From contig JBAOII010000023.1 of the NCBI GenBank assembly GCA_037045685.1, forward strand, positions 248,001-312,000: a DNA stretch of 64,000 bases. Reading direction: 5' to 3'. Positions 17,477-28,171 of the stretch are shown here, piece by piece. The notes under the pieces were generated by a model. The model saw nothing but the letters and a program-made list of their open reading frames with translations, had not been told where the DNA came from and made no database searches. The DNA is from Competibacter_A sp037045685. Lineage in GTDB: Bacteria > Pseudomonadota > Gammaproteobacteria > Competibacterales > Competibacteraceae. Position 1 is the stretch's first letter, and each line of letters begins with the position of its first letter. The position numbers were made by a program, and so were the translations under genes.

Positions 17477-18231
17477 GCGCGAACTCCCGATTCCCCTCGC
17501 CTCCAGCCCCGCTCCCGGCGGGCGAGGGCGGCGAACGAGCGCCGCTGATCCGGGTCGCGGGTTTGAGCAAGCACTATCCGCTGGCCGGGGGCGGATCGAC
17601 GCCGGTGCTGCACGAGATCGACTTGCGGATCGACCCCGGCGAGTTCGTGGCGATCATGGGGCCGTCGGGGTCCGGCAAATCCACCTTCATGAACATCCTC
17701 GGCTGCCTCGATACGCCCAACGCCGGCGATTACTGGCTGGCGGGGCGGCCGGTGGCGCGACTCGATCACAACGAGCTGGCGGAACTGCGCAACCGCCAGA
17801 TCGGTTTCGTGTTCCAGGGCTTCAACCTGCTGCAACGCTCCACCATCGAGGACAACATCGCCCTGCCGCTGCTCTACGCCGGGATCGGCAAGGCGGAACG
17901 GCGGCGGCGGGCGCGGGAGTTGCTGGAACGGGTCGGGCTCGGCTCGCGCGCCGACGCCCGGCCCAACCAACTGTCCGGCGGCCAGCAGCAGCGGGTCGCC
18001 ATCGCCCGCGCCATCGCCAACCACCCGCCGCTGATCCTGGCCGACGAGCCGACCGGCAATCTCGACACCCAGACCAGCGGCGAGATTATGTCTTTGTTCG
18101 GTCGCCTGAACGCGGAGCAGGGCATCACCTTGATCCTGGTCACCCACGAACCCGACATCGCCCGCTACGCCCGGCGCCTGGTGCGGTTCAAGGACGGCCG
18201 CATCGTCCACGACGGCGAGGTTCGCGTGTGA
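17473..18231 (+). CDS. ABC transporter ATP-binding protein, MacB/LolD type
   Basis: This cytoplasmic ATPase of 252 residues powers the adjacent FtsX-type permease. It contains Walker A GPSGSGKST, Q-loop FVFQGFNLLQ, signature LSGGQQQRVAIARA, Walker B LILADEPTGNLD and the H-loop histidine in LVTHEPD. GTG 17473 overlaps the macA stop. Residues 8-20 (PSPPAPLPAGEGG) come from a REP-like sequence read through in frame, so the true start may be internal, but the next clear similarity begins only at LIRVAGLSKHYPL. In canonical MacB the ATPase and permease are fused; here they are separate genes. Confidence 0.9.
   Translation: MSANSRFPSPPAPLPAGEGGERAPLIRVAGLSKHYPLAGGGSTPVLHEIDLRIDPGEFVAIMGPSGSGKSTFMNILGCLDTPNAGDYWLAGRPVARLDHNELAELRNRQIGFVFQGFNLLQRSTIEDNIALPLLYAGIGKAERRRRARELLERVGLGSRADARPNQLSGGQQQRVAIARAIANHPPLILADEPTGNLDTQTSGEIMSLFGRLNAEQGITLILVTHEPDIARYARRLVRFKDGRIVHDGEVRV
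17494..17528. repeat. REP-like inverted repeat inside the 5' end of the ATPase gene
   Basis: Arms CCCTCGCC (17494-17501) and GGCGAGGG (17521-17528) flank a 19-base C-rich loop. The composition and arm sequence match the dispersed REP-like elements at 3025, 33450 and 36285. It is read in frame and adds about 12 extra residues to the N-terminus of the ATPase. Confidence 0.45.
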
Positions 18232-19451
18232 GCTGGCACGCCGCTCCCGCCGAGGCGTGGCGGGCGCTGGGCGCCAATCGGCTGCGCACCGCCCTGACCA
18301 TGCTCGGCATGATCATCGGCGTCGGCGCGGTGGTGTTGATGCTGGCGGTGGGACAGGGGGCGCAAACCACCGTCAATCAAGCCATCAGCGCCATGGGCAG
18401 CCAACTGTTGCTGGTGGCGCCCGGCGCCAGCAGTGCCAGCGGCTTGCGGTTCGGCGCCGGCACCGCGTCCACGCTGACCTTGGCCGACGCCCAGGCGATG
18501 AACCGGTTGCCGTCGCTCAGCGCCGCCGCGCCCGCGTTCCCGAGCAACGCCCAATTGGCCTACGGCTCCCGCAACTGGAATGCCACGGTCTACGGGGTGA
18601 CGCCGGAGTATCTGACGGTGCGCTCCTGGAATCTGGAATCCGGCCAGCCGTTCACCGCCGGCGACGTGCGGCGCGGCGCGCGGGTGGCGCTGATCGGCCA
18701 GGTCGTGGCCCGCAATCTGTTCGGCGAGGAGGATCCGCTGGGCAAGACCCTCCGCATCAAGAATCTGCCGTTCCTGGTGGTCGGCGTGCTGGAGCGCAAG
18801 GGGCAAAGCCTGGACGGCCGCGATCAGGACGACGCCGTGATGGTGCCCGTCACCACCGCCCAGACCAAGCTGTTCGGCAACGCTTTCCCCGGCACGGTGC
18901 GCTTCATCATCGCCCAAGCCCGTTCCGCCGAACACATGGACGACGCCGAGGCCGATTTGACCCAACTGCTGCGCAACCGGCACCGGCTGGGGGAGGGCGA
19001 GGACAACGATTTCACCATCCGCAACCTGACCGCCATCGCCGAGACCGCCGCGCTGTCGGCGCGGGCCATGGCGGTGATGCTGGGCGCCATCGCCTCGGTG
19101 TCGCTGCTGGTCGGCGGCATCGGCATCATGAACATCATGCTGGTGTCGGTCACCGAGCGCACCCGCGAGATCGGCATCCGCATGGCGGTCGGCGCCCGCC
19201 GCCGCGACATTCTGCTGCAATTTCTGCTGGAGGCGCTGCTGCTGTGCGTGCTGGGCGGCTTGGCCGGGGCTTTGCTGGGCGTCGGCGGTTCCTGGCTGGT
19301 GAGCGAACTGGCCGGCATGACGGTGGTGGTGACCGGCGGCGCCATCGCGTTGTCGTTCCTGTTCGCGGCTGGGATCGGGGTGTTTTTCGGCTTTTATCCC
19401 GCCCGCAAGGCCGCCCTGCTCAAGCCGGTCGAGGCACTGCGGCACGAGTGA
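18228..19451 (+). CDS. MacB-like ABC transporter permease (FtsX domain)
   Basis: The 407-residue inner-membrane permease starts with GTG overlapping the ATPase stop by 4 bases. It has one N-terminal helix (LGMIIGVGAVVLMLAVGQGA), a large periplasmic MacB_PCD domain at about residues 50-250 and three C-terminal helices. The conserved SVTERTREIGIRMAVGAR segment near residue 310 links it to the ATPase. MacB-type systems extrude macrolides, peptides or siderophores by a mechanotransmission mechanism. Substrate is unknown; a Fur-regulated iron uptake pair follows directly, which makes a siderophore role possible but unproven. Confidence 0.9.
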   Translation: MSWHAAPAEAWRALGANRLRTALTMLGMIIGVGAVVLMLAVGQGAQTTVNQAISAMGSQLLLVAPGASSASGLRFGAGTASTLTLADAQAMNRLPSLSAAAPAFPSNAQLAYGSRNWNATVYGVTPEYLTVRSWNLESGQPFTAGDVRRGARVALIGQVVARNLFGEEDPLGKTLRIKNLPFLVVGVLERKGQSLDGRDQDDAVMVPVTTAQTKLFGNAFPGTVRFIIAQARSAEHMDDAEADLTQLLRNRHRLGEGEDNDFTIRNLTAIAETAALSARAMAVMLGAIASVSLLVGGIGIMNIMLVSVTERTREIGIRMAVGARRRDILLQFLLEALLLCVLGGLAGALLGVGGSWLVSELAGMTVVVTGGAIALSFLFAAGIGVFFGFYPARKAALLKPVEALRHE

Positions 19452-19481
19452 CCGAGCCACATCTCCATGCAGGGCAGTTCT

Positions 19482-19520
19482 TTACAATTTAAATGATAAT
19501 AATTATCATTTAAATTGTAA
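19482..19520 (+). promoter_or_regulatory. 39-bp palindrome, predicted Fur box and overlapping promoter
   Basis: Left arm TTACAATTTAAATGATAAT (19482-19500), central A and a perfect right arm (19502-19520) form a 39-bp inverted repeat. Its core AATGATAATAATTATCATT closely matches the Fur consensus of GATAAT hexamers. TTTACA (19481-19486) and TATCAT (19505-19510) with an 18-base spacer could be the -35 and -10, so bound Fur-Fe(II) would block RNA polymerase. It lies 26 bases before the cupredoxin-FTR1 operon. Confidence 0.85.
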
Positions 19521-19546
19521 CTGGACAAATCGAGGTTGTCTCATTC

Positions 19547-19888
19547 ATGAAACGAACGTTTGCCGCGCTGACCGTCACCGCGCTGCTTGCGGTGCTCGGC
19601 TTTCAAGCCAGCTTCGCGCAAGAAGCCAATACCTACACGCTGGTCATCAAAAACCATCAGTTCGAACCCAGCGAACTGCAAGTGCCGGCGGGCCAAAAAA
19701 TCAAGCTGATCGTGGACAATCAGGACCCGACGCCGGAAGAGTTCGAAAGTCACGCGCTGAAACTGGAAAAGGTAGTTCCCGCCAAGCGGCAGGCGACCTT
19801 GAACGTCGGACCGCTACAGCCCGGCAGCTATGATTTCGTCGGCGAGTTCCACGAGAAGACCGCCAAGGGGCGGCTGGTCGCTCGGTAA
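19547..19888 (+). CDS. Periplasmic cupredoxin-domain protein of an FTR1 iron uptake pair
   Basis: This 113-residue protein has a signal peptide (MKRTFAALTVTALLAVLGFQASFA, cleaved before QEANTY) and a single cupredoxin-like beta-sandwich (NHQFEPSELQVPAGQKI near residue 33, LQPGSYDFVGEF near 91). It contains no cysteine and only two histidines in the mature part, so a classical type 1 copper site is unlikely. Related small proteins accompany FTR1 permeases and are thought to bind or oxidise iron for them. It is 17 bases upstream of the permease gene and downstream of the predicted Fur box, so iron limitation should induce it. Confidence 0.85.
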   Translation: MKRTFAALTVTALLAVLGFQASFAQEANTYTLVIKNHQFEPSELQVPAGQKIKLIVDNQDPTPEEFESHALKLEKVVPAKRQATLNVGPLQPGSYDFVGEFHEKTAKGRLVAR

Positions 19889-19905
19889 GCTGGGAGGATC
19901 GAGAT

Positions 19906-20739
19906 ATGATCGGAACGCTGGTCATCGTATTTCGGGAAGTGCTGGAAGCGGCGCTGGTCATCAGCGTCGTGCTGGCGGCTACCCGTGGCGTCGCCGGGCG
20001 CGGCTGGTGGGTCTGCGGCGGGGTCCTGGCGGGCCTGCTGGGTTCCGCCGTGGTGGCGGGGTTCGCGCAAGCCATCGCGGATGCCGCCGCCGGCATGGGG
20101 CAGGAGGTGTTCAACGCTAGCGTGCTGTTCGCGGCGGTGTCGATGCTGGGCTGGCACAACGTCTGGATGGGGCGGCACGGCCGGGAACTGGCGCTGCACA
20201 TGAACGCGGTCGGTCGCCGGGTCAGCGGCGGCGAACTGCCGTTGCTGGCTTTGGCGACGGTCGTGACGCTGGCGGTTCTTCGGGAAGGTTCGGAGGTCGT
20301 GCTGTTCCTGTATGGCATCGCGGCGGGCGGCGATGGCGTTTGGCCGATGTTGAGCGGCGGTCTGCTCGGTCTGTCGGCGGGCGCCGTGGTCGGATTGGCC
20401 ATGTATCTCGGTTTGCTGCGCGTTCCCACCCGGCACCTGTTCGCGGTGACGAGCTGGCTGATCTTGTTGCTGGCCGCCGGTATGGCCGCGCAAGCCGCCG
20501 GCTTTTTGATTCAGGCCGACTGGTTGCCGGCCTGGCGACAACCGTTGTGGGATACGTCGGCGGTTCTGGCCGAACAAAGCCTGCTCGGCCAAATCTTGCA
20601 TGTCCTGATCGGCTATAACGACCGGCCAGCCGGAATGCAGGTCGCGTTTTACCTGGCCACGCTGCTCATCGTCGGCGGGCTCATGCGCACCATGGGTAGC
20701 TCGCCGGCACCACGACCCCGGCCCGCTGCGGCGGTTTGA
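19906..20739 (+). CDS. FTR1 family high-affinity iron permease
   Basis: The 277-residue integral membrane protein has about seven transmembrane helices and both REXXE iron-binding motifs expected of the family: REVLE at residues 10-14 in helix 1 and REGSE at residues 126-130 in helix 4. FTR1/EfeU permeases import ferric or freshly oxidised iron across the inner membrane. The partner cupredoxin precedes it, and a terminator follows at 20762. A GGGAGG-like ribosome binding site precedes the ATG. Confidence 0.95.
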   Translation: MIGTLVIVFREVLEAALVISVVLAATRGVAGRGWWVCGGVLAGLLGSAVVAGFAQAIADAAAGMGQEVFNASVLFAAVSMLGWHNVWMGRHGRELALHMNAVGRRVSGGELPLLALATVVTLAVLREGSEVVLFLYGIAAGGDGVWPMLSGGLLGLSAGAVVGLAMYLGLLRVPTRHLFAVTSWLILLLAAGMAAQAAGFLIQADWLPAWRQPLWDTSAVLAEQSLLGQILHVLIGYNDRPAGMQVAFYLATLLIVGGLMRTMGSSPAPRPRPAAAV

Positions 20740-20761
20740 TCGCTGGCCTCGCACGAGCCCG

Positions 20762-20789
20762 AAAAAGCCCCGCAACGCGGGGCTTTTTT
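20762..20789 (+). terminator. Rho-independent terminator of the iron uptake operon
   Basis: GCCCCGC (20767-20773) and GCGGGGC (20777-20783) form a perfect 7-bp stem with a 3-base loop, preceded by five A residues and followed by six T residues. The flanking A and T tracts would make it work in both directions. Confidence 0.93.
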
Positions 20790-20909
20790 GTCCCGGTATC
20801 CCATGTTCTCCGTGCCGGTCGCGATAAGGACGAGCCAATTCCCTTGTAAAATTTGATAATCAGCCGGGAATCATCCATTTTTAATATTCCCGACGATTGG
20901 AGACTTTCC

Positions 20910-22565
20910 GTGGAAAAGGTGTGGCTGAAGCGATATCCGCCCGAGGTGCCGGCGGATATCGATCCCGATCGGTACCGTTCGCTGGTCGAAGTGTTCGAGC
21001 GCAGTTGCTCCAAGTTTGGCCGGCGTTTCGCCTTCGCCAGCATGGGCTACGGCCTGACGTATCGCGAGCTGGAAAAGAAAAGCCGGGCGTTCGCGGTCTA
21101 CCTGCAACAGGAATTGCGGTTGGAGAAGGGCGAGCGAGTCGCGATCATGCTGCCCAACGTGCTGCAATATCCGGTGGCGCTGTTCGGCGCGCTGCGCGCC
21201 GGGCTGGTGGTGGTCAACGTCGATCCGTTCCGCGCCTCCCGCGAGCTGGAACATCAGTTGCGGGATTCGGGCGCCAAGGCGATCCTGATCCTCGCCAATT
21301 TCGCCCGCGCGCTGGCCGAGGTGGTCGATAAAACCGAGATCGAGCACGTCATCGTCACCGAAATCGGCGATCTGTTGCCGTATTGGAAAGCCAAAGTGGT
21401 GAGTCTGGTGGTCAAGCACATCAAGAAGATGGCGCCCGACCATACCTTGCCCGGCGAGATCGCTCTCAACGACGCGCTGGCTGCCGGGAGCGAGCGCCAG
21501 CTGCGGCCCGTCGCCATCGCCGGCGAAGATTTGGCCTTTATCCAATACACCGGCGGCACCACCGGCCCCTCCAAGGGGGCGATGTTGACCCATCGCAACA
21601 TGGTGGCCAACATCCAGCAGTGCCTCGCCTATCTCGGGCCGTCGCTCCGCGAGGGCGAGGAAATCGCCATCACCGCCCTGCCGCTGCACCACGGTTTCTG
21701 CCTGACCGTGAATTGCCTGTCTTTTGTCCTGCTCGGCGGGCTGAGCGTGCTGATCACCAACCCCCGCGACATCCCGCTGTTCCTGTCGGAAATGCGCCAG
21801 TGGAAGTTCTCGGTCATCACCGGCGCCGGCGCCCAGTTCGACGCGCTGGTGAATCAACCCAAATTCGCGCAACAGGATTTTGGCACCCTCAAGCTGGTGA
21901 TCGGCGCCGGCTCGGCGGTCCAGCGGACGGTGGCCGAACGCTGGCGGGCCGCGACCGGCGTGCCGATCCTGGAGGGGTACGGCTTGACCGAAGCCGCGCC
22001 GATGGTCTGCATCAATCCCGCCGATCTCGGCGAGTTCGACGGCGGCGTCGGGCTGCCGCTACCGTCCACCGAGATCGGACTGCGCGACGCCGCCGGCGAC
22101 GAGGCGCCGCCGGGCGAGCCGGGCGAACTGTGCGTGCGCGGCCCCCAGGTGATGCGCGGTTACTGGCGGCAGCCGGAGGAGACCGCCCGCGCCATTCGCG
22201 ACGGCTGGCTGTTGACCGGCGACATGGCGACGGTGGACGAACGGGGCTTCGTCCGCATCGCGGATCGCAAGCAGGATCTGATCCTGGTGTCGGGCCGCAA
22301 CGTGTTCCCCAACGAGATCGAGCAGGTGGTGATCGGCTGCGAGGGGGCTCTGGAAGTGGCTTGCATCGGCGTGCCCGACGAGAAAACGGGGGAAGCGGTC
22401 AAGATCGTCGTGGTGCGCAAGCCGGGCGCGCCGTTGTCCGCCGACGCGATCCTGGACCGTTGCCGCCAGCGTTTGGCCGCGCACGAGATGCCCCGCCACA
22501 TCGAATTCCGCGACAGCCTGCCCAAATCGAACGCGGGCAAGATTTTGCGCCGCGAGTTGCGCTGA
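20910..22565 (+). CDS. fadD: Long-chain fatty acyl-CoA synthetase FadD
   Basis: FadD activates fatty acids to acyl-CoA with ATP, via an acyl-adenylate, at the inner membrane. GTG 20910 follows GGAG by 7 bases and begins VEKVWLKRYPPEVPADIDP, which aligns with the E. coli FadD N-terminus (MEKVWLNRYP). The AMP-binding motif YTGGTTGPSKGAM is near residue 212, GYGLTEAAP near 355, and the C-terminal SGRNVFPNEIE and LPKSNAGKILRREL motifs complete the ANL fold. Length 551 is standard. It probably feeds acyl chains to beta-oxidation, wax ester or PHA synthesis in this organism. Confidence 0.94.
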   Translation: MEKVWLKRYPPEVPADIDPDRYRSLVEVFERSCSKFGRRFAFASMGYGLTYRELEKKSRAFAVYLQQELRLEKGERVAIMLPNVLQYPVALFGALRAGLVVVNVDPFRASRELEHQLRDSGAKAILILANFARALAEVVDKTEIEHVIVTEIGDLLPYWKAKVVSLVVKHIKKMAPDHTLPGEIALNDALAAGSERQLRPVAIAGEDLAFIQYTGGTTGPSKGAMLTHRNMVANIQQCLAYLGPSLREGEEIAITALPLHHGFCLTVNCLSFVLLGGLSVLITNPRDIPLFLSEMRQWKFSVITGAGAQFDALVNQPKFAQQDFGTLKLVIGAGSAVQRTVAERWRAATGVPILEGYGLTEAAPMVCINPADLGEFDGGVGLPLPSTEIGLRDAAGDEAPPGEPGELCVRGPQVMRGYWRQPEETARAIRDGWLLTGDMATVDERGFVRIADRKQDLILVSGRNVFPNEIEQVVIGCEGALEVACIGVPDEKTGEAVKIVVVRKPGAPLSADAILDRCRQRLAAHEMPRHIEFRDSLPKSNAGKILRRELR

Positions 22566-22584
22566 CGGAGAGGGCCACCTCGCC

Positions 22585-23325
22585 GTGAGCGACCGCGACC
22601 CGACCGCCGGCGCGGCGCGCTTGCTGGAGCAATTGCGGCGCGGCCAAGCGTTCCATGGCGACGGCGCGGCGGGCGTGGAGCGGGAGCTGGATATCCTGCA
22701 ACGCTGGCAGTCGGCGCGCTTGGCCCGGACCTACGCCGATCTGTTGGCGAGTCCCCGCTATCGGCCGGCGGCGGCGTTTTTTCTGGACGAGCTTTACGGG
22801 AGTCGGGATTTGCCCCAGCGCGAACGCGATTTGGCGCGCATCGTGCCGATGATGACGCGCGTTCTGCCGGCCCATGTGTTGCACGCGGCGGCGCTGGCGC
22901 TGGAACTGAACGCCCTGTCGCGCGAACTCGATGCCCGGCTGACGCGCATTCTGATAGCGGAATTCGCCTTTCGCGACCGGGTGGACGAGGCCGCCTATGT
23001 CGCCGCTTACCGGCGCTGCGGCCGCTACGACCTGCGCCAGCATCAAATCGCGCTGATCGAACGGCTCGGGCGGGATTTGCAAGACATCGTTCCCAAGCGA
23101 TTCATCCACGCCGCGCTGAAGCTGGCCAAAACGCCCGCCCGGCTGGCCGGCCTCGGCGAGCTGCATCGGTTTCTGGAAAGCGGCTTTAGCGCCTTCCGCC
23201 ACATGGGCCGGGACGCCGAAACCTTCGTCGCGACCATCGCCGGTCGCGAGCGCGCCATTTTGGAACAGATCCGCGCCGGCCATCCGCGACCGCTGGAATT
23301 GGCCGGTGTCTTGCCCACGCCCTGA
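22585..23325 (+). CDS. Conserved protein with FFLDELYG motif
   Basis: This 246-residue, predicted all-helical cytosolic protein follows fadD by 19 bases with GTG as start and GGAGAGGG upstream. It carries AAAFFLDELYGSRDLPQRERD near residue 54, the hallmark of an uncharacterised proteobacterial family known for an FFLEELY motif. A second conserved-looking block is GRYDLRQHQIALIERLGRDL near residue 146. There is no signal peptide or membrane segment. Function is unknown; linkage to fadD and the PHA and lipase genes suggests a lipid-related role. Confidence 0.75.
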   Translation: MSDRDPTAGAARLLEQLRRGQAFHGDGAAGVERELDILQRWQSARLARTYADLLASPRYRPAAAFFLDELYGSRDLPQRERDLARIVPMMTRVLPAHVLHAAALALELNALSRELDARLTRILIAEFAFRDRVDEAAYVAAYRRCGRYDLRQHQIALIERLGRDLQDIVPKRFIHAALKLAKTPARLAGLGELHRFLESGFSAFRHMGRDAETFVATIAGRERAILEQIRAGHPRPLELAGVLPTP

Positions 23326-23364
23326 CCCTCTTCTGCGGGGAGAGCGGATCGATGAGCGCGCTCT

Positions 23365-23658
23365 TTACGCCGAGTCGATCGGAGGCTGAAAGATTTCATC
23401 CAACTGGCGATGGATTTCCTGTTCCAGCTTGTACTTGAACGGCGCCAGCAAAAAACCCAGCCGGACGCTGATGCGGACCATGCCCGGCTCCAGATCGATC
23501 TGACCGCCGACGCCGGAGCGCTCGAAATAGAGCGAGTCCTCCTGCCAGTGATAACCGATTTCGTAGCGGTCGGCGAGCTGTTCGGCGAGGGTTTCCGCCG
23601 CTTGGCGGGCTCGGTCGAGCGTGAGTTCGTGAGAGCGATGGATGGCGATATGGGACAT
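23365..23658 (-). CDS. Polyhydroxyalkanoic acid system family protein
   Basis: A 97-residue cytosolic protein beginning MSHIAIHRSHELTLDRARQ. The pattern of an N-terminal strand, a helix with AAETLAEQLADRYEI, then ERSGVGGQIDLEPGMVRISVRLG and FKYKLEQEIHRQLDEIF fits the small PHA-granule region family (PHA_gran_rgn, TIGR02610). These proteins are encoded near PHA or lipid genes in gammaproteobacteria and have a ligand-binding-like fold. ATG 23658 was chosen because similarity begins immediately there. It is convergent with the FFLDELYG gene. Confidence 0.8.
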   Translation of the reverse strand: MSHIAIHRSHELTLDRARQAAETLAEQLADRYEIGYHWQEDSLYFERSGVGGQIDLEPGMVRISVRLGFLLAPFKYKLEQEIHRQLDEIFQPPIDSA

Positions 23659-23696
23659 GGTCTGGTTCGCGTTGAGCCGGCAAAAAGTCGAAAGGG

Positions 23697-24926
23697 TCAG
23701 GGCGGCAAGTCGGCCAGCGACCGCGCCAGCGCCAAATACCAATCGCCCACGTCGCGCGTCGTGCCGATGCCGATGATGTCCATGTGGTCCCAGCCGGCCA
23801 GCACGCCCCGATAGTTCCACGCGCCGCGCTGCGGCGGTTCGCCGTAAGCCACGATGCGGTCGGGCGAATCCAGCGTCGGACCCGCCATGGAGCGGGTGTT
23901 GACCAGCCCATCGTTTTCCCACCAGCTGGCGTCGATGCGGACGTGGTCCGGTTCGTCGCGGGTGTAGGCGCCGATGAATAGAGCGGCGAACCAGAGTTGC
24001 GGCAGCATGGTGGGGCGCGGCACCTGATGGCGAGACGGCCAAAGCGGCACGGTCGCCGAGGTGGCCCAGGAGAAATAATACACCTCGGGCTGGGCGGGAA
24101 ACCGCCGATTCAACTCTTTCGCGCCGTCCGGGCTGAGATCCCAGCCGCTGATGTCGCGCGAGTGCCAGATCGGGCTCCGTTCGACCCGGCTCAGATAAGC
24201 GTCGAACGATTCGCCCGGCTCGCGCCGCAGCCCCCATTGCTCCAGCTTGAAATCGTAGGGCAGCTCGTCGGGCCGCACGCCGACCAACGCGGCCAAGCCG
24301 AGCAGGGCCTTGCGCGCGAAGGACGGCAGTTGGCTGTCGTCGGCGGCGATGCTGGTGCCGTCGTGCGGCGAGGCGAGCGTGGTGACGCTGTGAACCCAGA
24401 ACTTGCCGCCCTGAAACAGCGGCGAAATCTCGGTGGCGGACGTGACCGCGCGCTCTTCCGGCGCCCCCTGCGCGAGCAAGGCGGCGAGCGCGCGCACGGT
24501 TTGTCCGCCCTGGCTGTGGCCGATCAGGTGAACCTTGCGCGGCCGGCCGCCGGCATCCGCCGTGCCCCAGTCCGGGTACAGGCCGGGAAAGGTCCGGCCG
24601 TGGCGAGCGTGGCCGTGGGCGGCGGCGTGGGCTTGGCCGTAATCCACCGTACCGCCCTTCAGATAGGCGTACAGCTCGCAGGCGCGATCCCAGTTGCTGG
24701 CGAGCGGGCCGACCACGCCGGTATAGGTGCGATGGCCGGCCCGATTGAGGCGCTCTTGCAAATCCTCGAAGCCGCCCCAGTATTTGAAGCCGAGCAGCTC
24801 GTCTCGTCCCCAGCCGGTGAAACCGTGAACCAGCACCAGCGGATAGCCGTTGCCGGCGCGGACCGCGCAGGCGGCCAGCACCAGCACCAGCGAAAGCAGG
24901 AAACGCGACGATTTCGGGAAGGGCAT
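23697..24926 (-). CDS. Secreted triacylglycerol lipase, family I.5-like, probable lipoprotein
   Basis: The 409-residue protein has the nucleophile elbow GHSQGG (Ser138). It also has the NDGLVNTRSM aspartate and WDHMDIIG histidine contexts that complete the triad in Bacillus/Staphylococcus-type (I.5) lipases. It starts with VLVHGFTGWGRDEL, the oxyanion-hole motif of that family. The N-terminus is MPFPKSSRFLLSLVLVLAAC; LAAC is a plausible lipobox with Cys20, so the enzyme may be membrane-anchored. It would hydrolyse extracellular or periplasmic triacylglycerols to fatty acids for fadD. An alternative ATG lies 15 bases upstream. Confidence 0.87.
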   Translation of the reverse strand: MPFPKSSRFLLSLVLVLAACAVRAGNGYPLVLVHGFTGWGRDELLGFKYWGGFEDLQERLNRAGHRTYTGVVGPLASNWDRACELYAYLKGGTVDYGQAHAAAHGHARHGRTFPGLYPDWGTADAGGRPRKVHLIGHSQGGQTVRALAALLAQGAPEERAVTSATEISPLFQGGKFWVHSVTTLASPHDGTSIAADDSQLPSFARKALLGLAALVGVRPDELPYDFKLEQWGLRREPGESFDAYLSRVERSPIWHSRDISGWDLSPDGAKELNRRFPAQPEVYYFSWATSATVPLWPSRHQVPRPTMLPQLWFAALFIGAYTRDEPDHVRIDASWWENDGLVNTRSMAGPTLDSPDRIVAYGEPPQRGAWNYRGVLAGWDHMDIIGIGTTRDVGDWYLALARSLADLPP

Positions 24927-25117
24927 GACCTTTGGACGCAAGTGTGAAGGTCTCCCAGTTTAACCCGCCGGACGGAGAACGCCTTGCTCGAATTGGCGTT
25001 GCGCGATCGCGACCCGGCAAGGCGCGGCATGGAGCCGTGCGAGTTGGGTCGCGAGCGATTAAGCTTATCCGCTAACAGCCGATATTTTCCATAGTGTTGA
25101 ACGAGGGGGCAGCGATC

Positions 25118-25965
25118 ATGCGATTCGCCGCGTTGAAAACCGGAATCGGCGCCAACGTCCTGCGCTTGGCGCTGGCGATGGGACTGGCCGGTTCTTTGGC
25201 GTCCGCTCGCGCCGAAACGATAACCGTCGGGGGCACGGGTTCCGCGACTCCGCTGATCGAGCAATTCGCTCGCGCCTACCAGAGCCTGAAGCCGGAAGTC
25301 TCGGTCAAGGTCGTCGATCCGCCGATGGGCAGCAACGGCTCGATTCGCGCGGTTCTCGCCGGCGCCATCGATCTCGCCATGCCCGGGAAGCCGCTGGCCG
25401 AGGCCGAGAAAGCTCAAGGCGGCCAGGATTGGGATCTGGGCCGCACGCCTTTTCTGGTGGTCACCTCGAAGCAACCGCAACCTCCCGGTTTCACCTTCGA
25501 GCAACTGGCGGCGATTTATGGCGGCAAGGTCACCGCTTGGGCCGACGGTTCGCCCATCCGGCTGGTGTTGCGCAGCCCGACCGAGTCGGACACTCTCATC
25601 CTGTGCCAGATGTCGCCGGCCATGGGCCAAGCGGTCGAAACGGCCTTGGCGCGGCCTGGGTTGCCGGTGGCCGCCAACGATCTGGAGAACGTGGACCTGC
25701 TGGAAAAGACGCCCGGCTCCCTCGGCACGACCAATCTGGGACTGCTGCAAAGCCGGGGCGGCCAGCTTCAGGCTTTGCCCCTCAACGGCGTGGCGCCGAC
25801 CCTGGCCGCCCTGAGTCGGGGAACCTATCCTCACTCCAAGAGCCTTTACCTCGCGCGTGGACCCAAGCTGTCGCCGGCGGCCCAAGGTTTTCTGGAGTTC
25901 GCGCTCTCGGCAGCCGGACAGGAAATGCTGAATCGCGCCGGCTACCTGCCCGCTGCCCGCCAGCC

Positions 25966-25969
<4 letters not shown>
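25118..25969 (+). CDS. PstS-like periplasmic substrate-binding protein
   Basis: The 283-residue protein has a signal peptide (AALKTGIGANVLRLALAMG to SARA) followed by ETITVGGTGSATPLIEQFARAY, the typical start of phosphate/tungstate-type binding proteins. It continues with AIDLAMPGKPLAEAE and FTFEQLAAIYGGKVTAW, which is the PstS pattern. ATG 25118 lies 8 bases after GAGGGGG. No transporter genes are nearby. Its stop overlaps the GTG of a hybrid histidine kinase, so the binding protein is more likely a sensory receptor than a transport component. The ligand is unknown. Confidence 0.83.
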
Positions 25970-28041
<2,072 letters not shown>

Positions 28042-28171
28042 ACCGGGGTATGAGGTTGAGTTCTCGGCCGGGATCGAGAGCGCGTTTTTCCCGAGCGGGT
28101 TCGTGGCGCTCCCGCTCGCTCCGGTAGTGGCATTGGGATCGCCATTTACGTCAACTAGCGAAGATCGGGCA

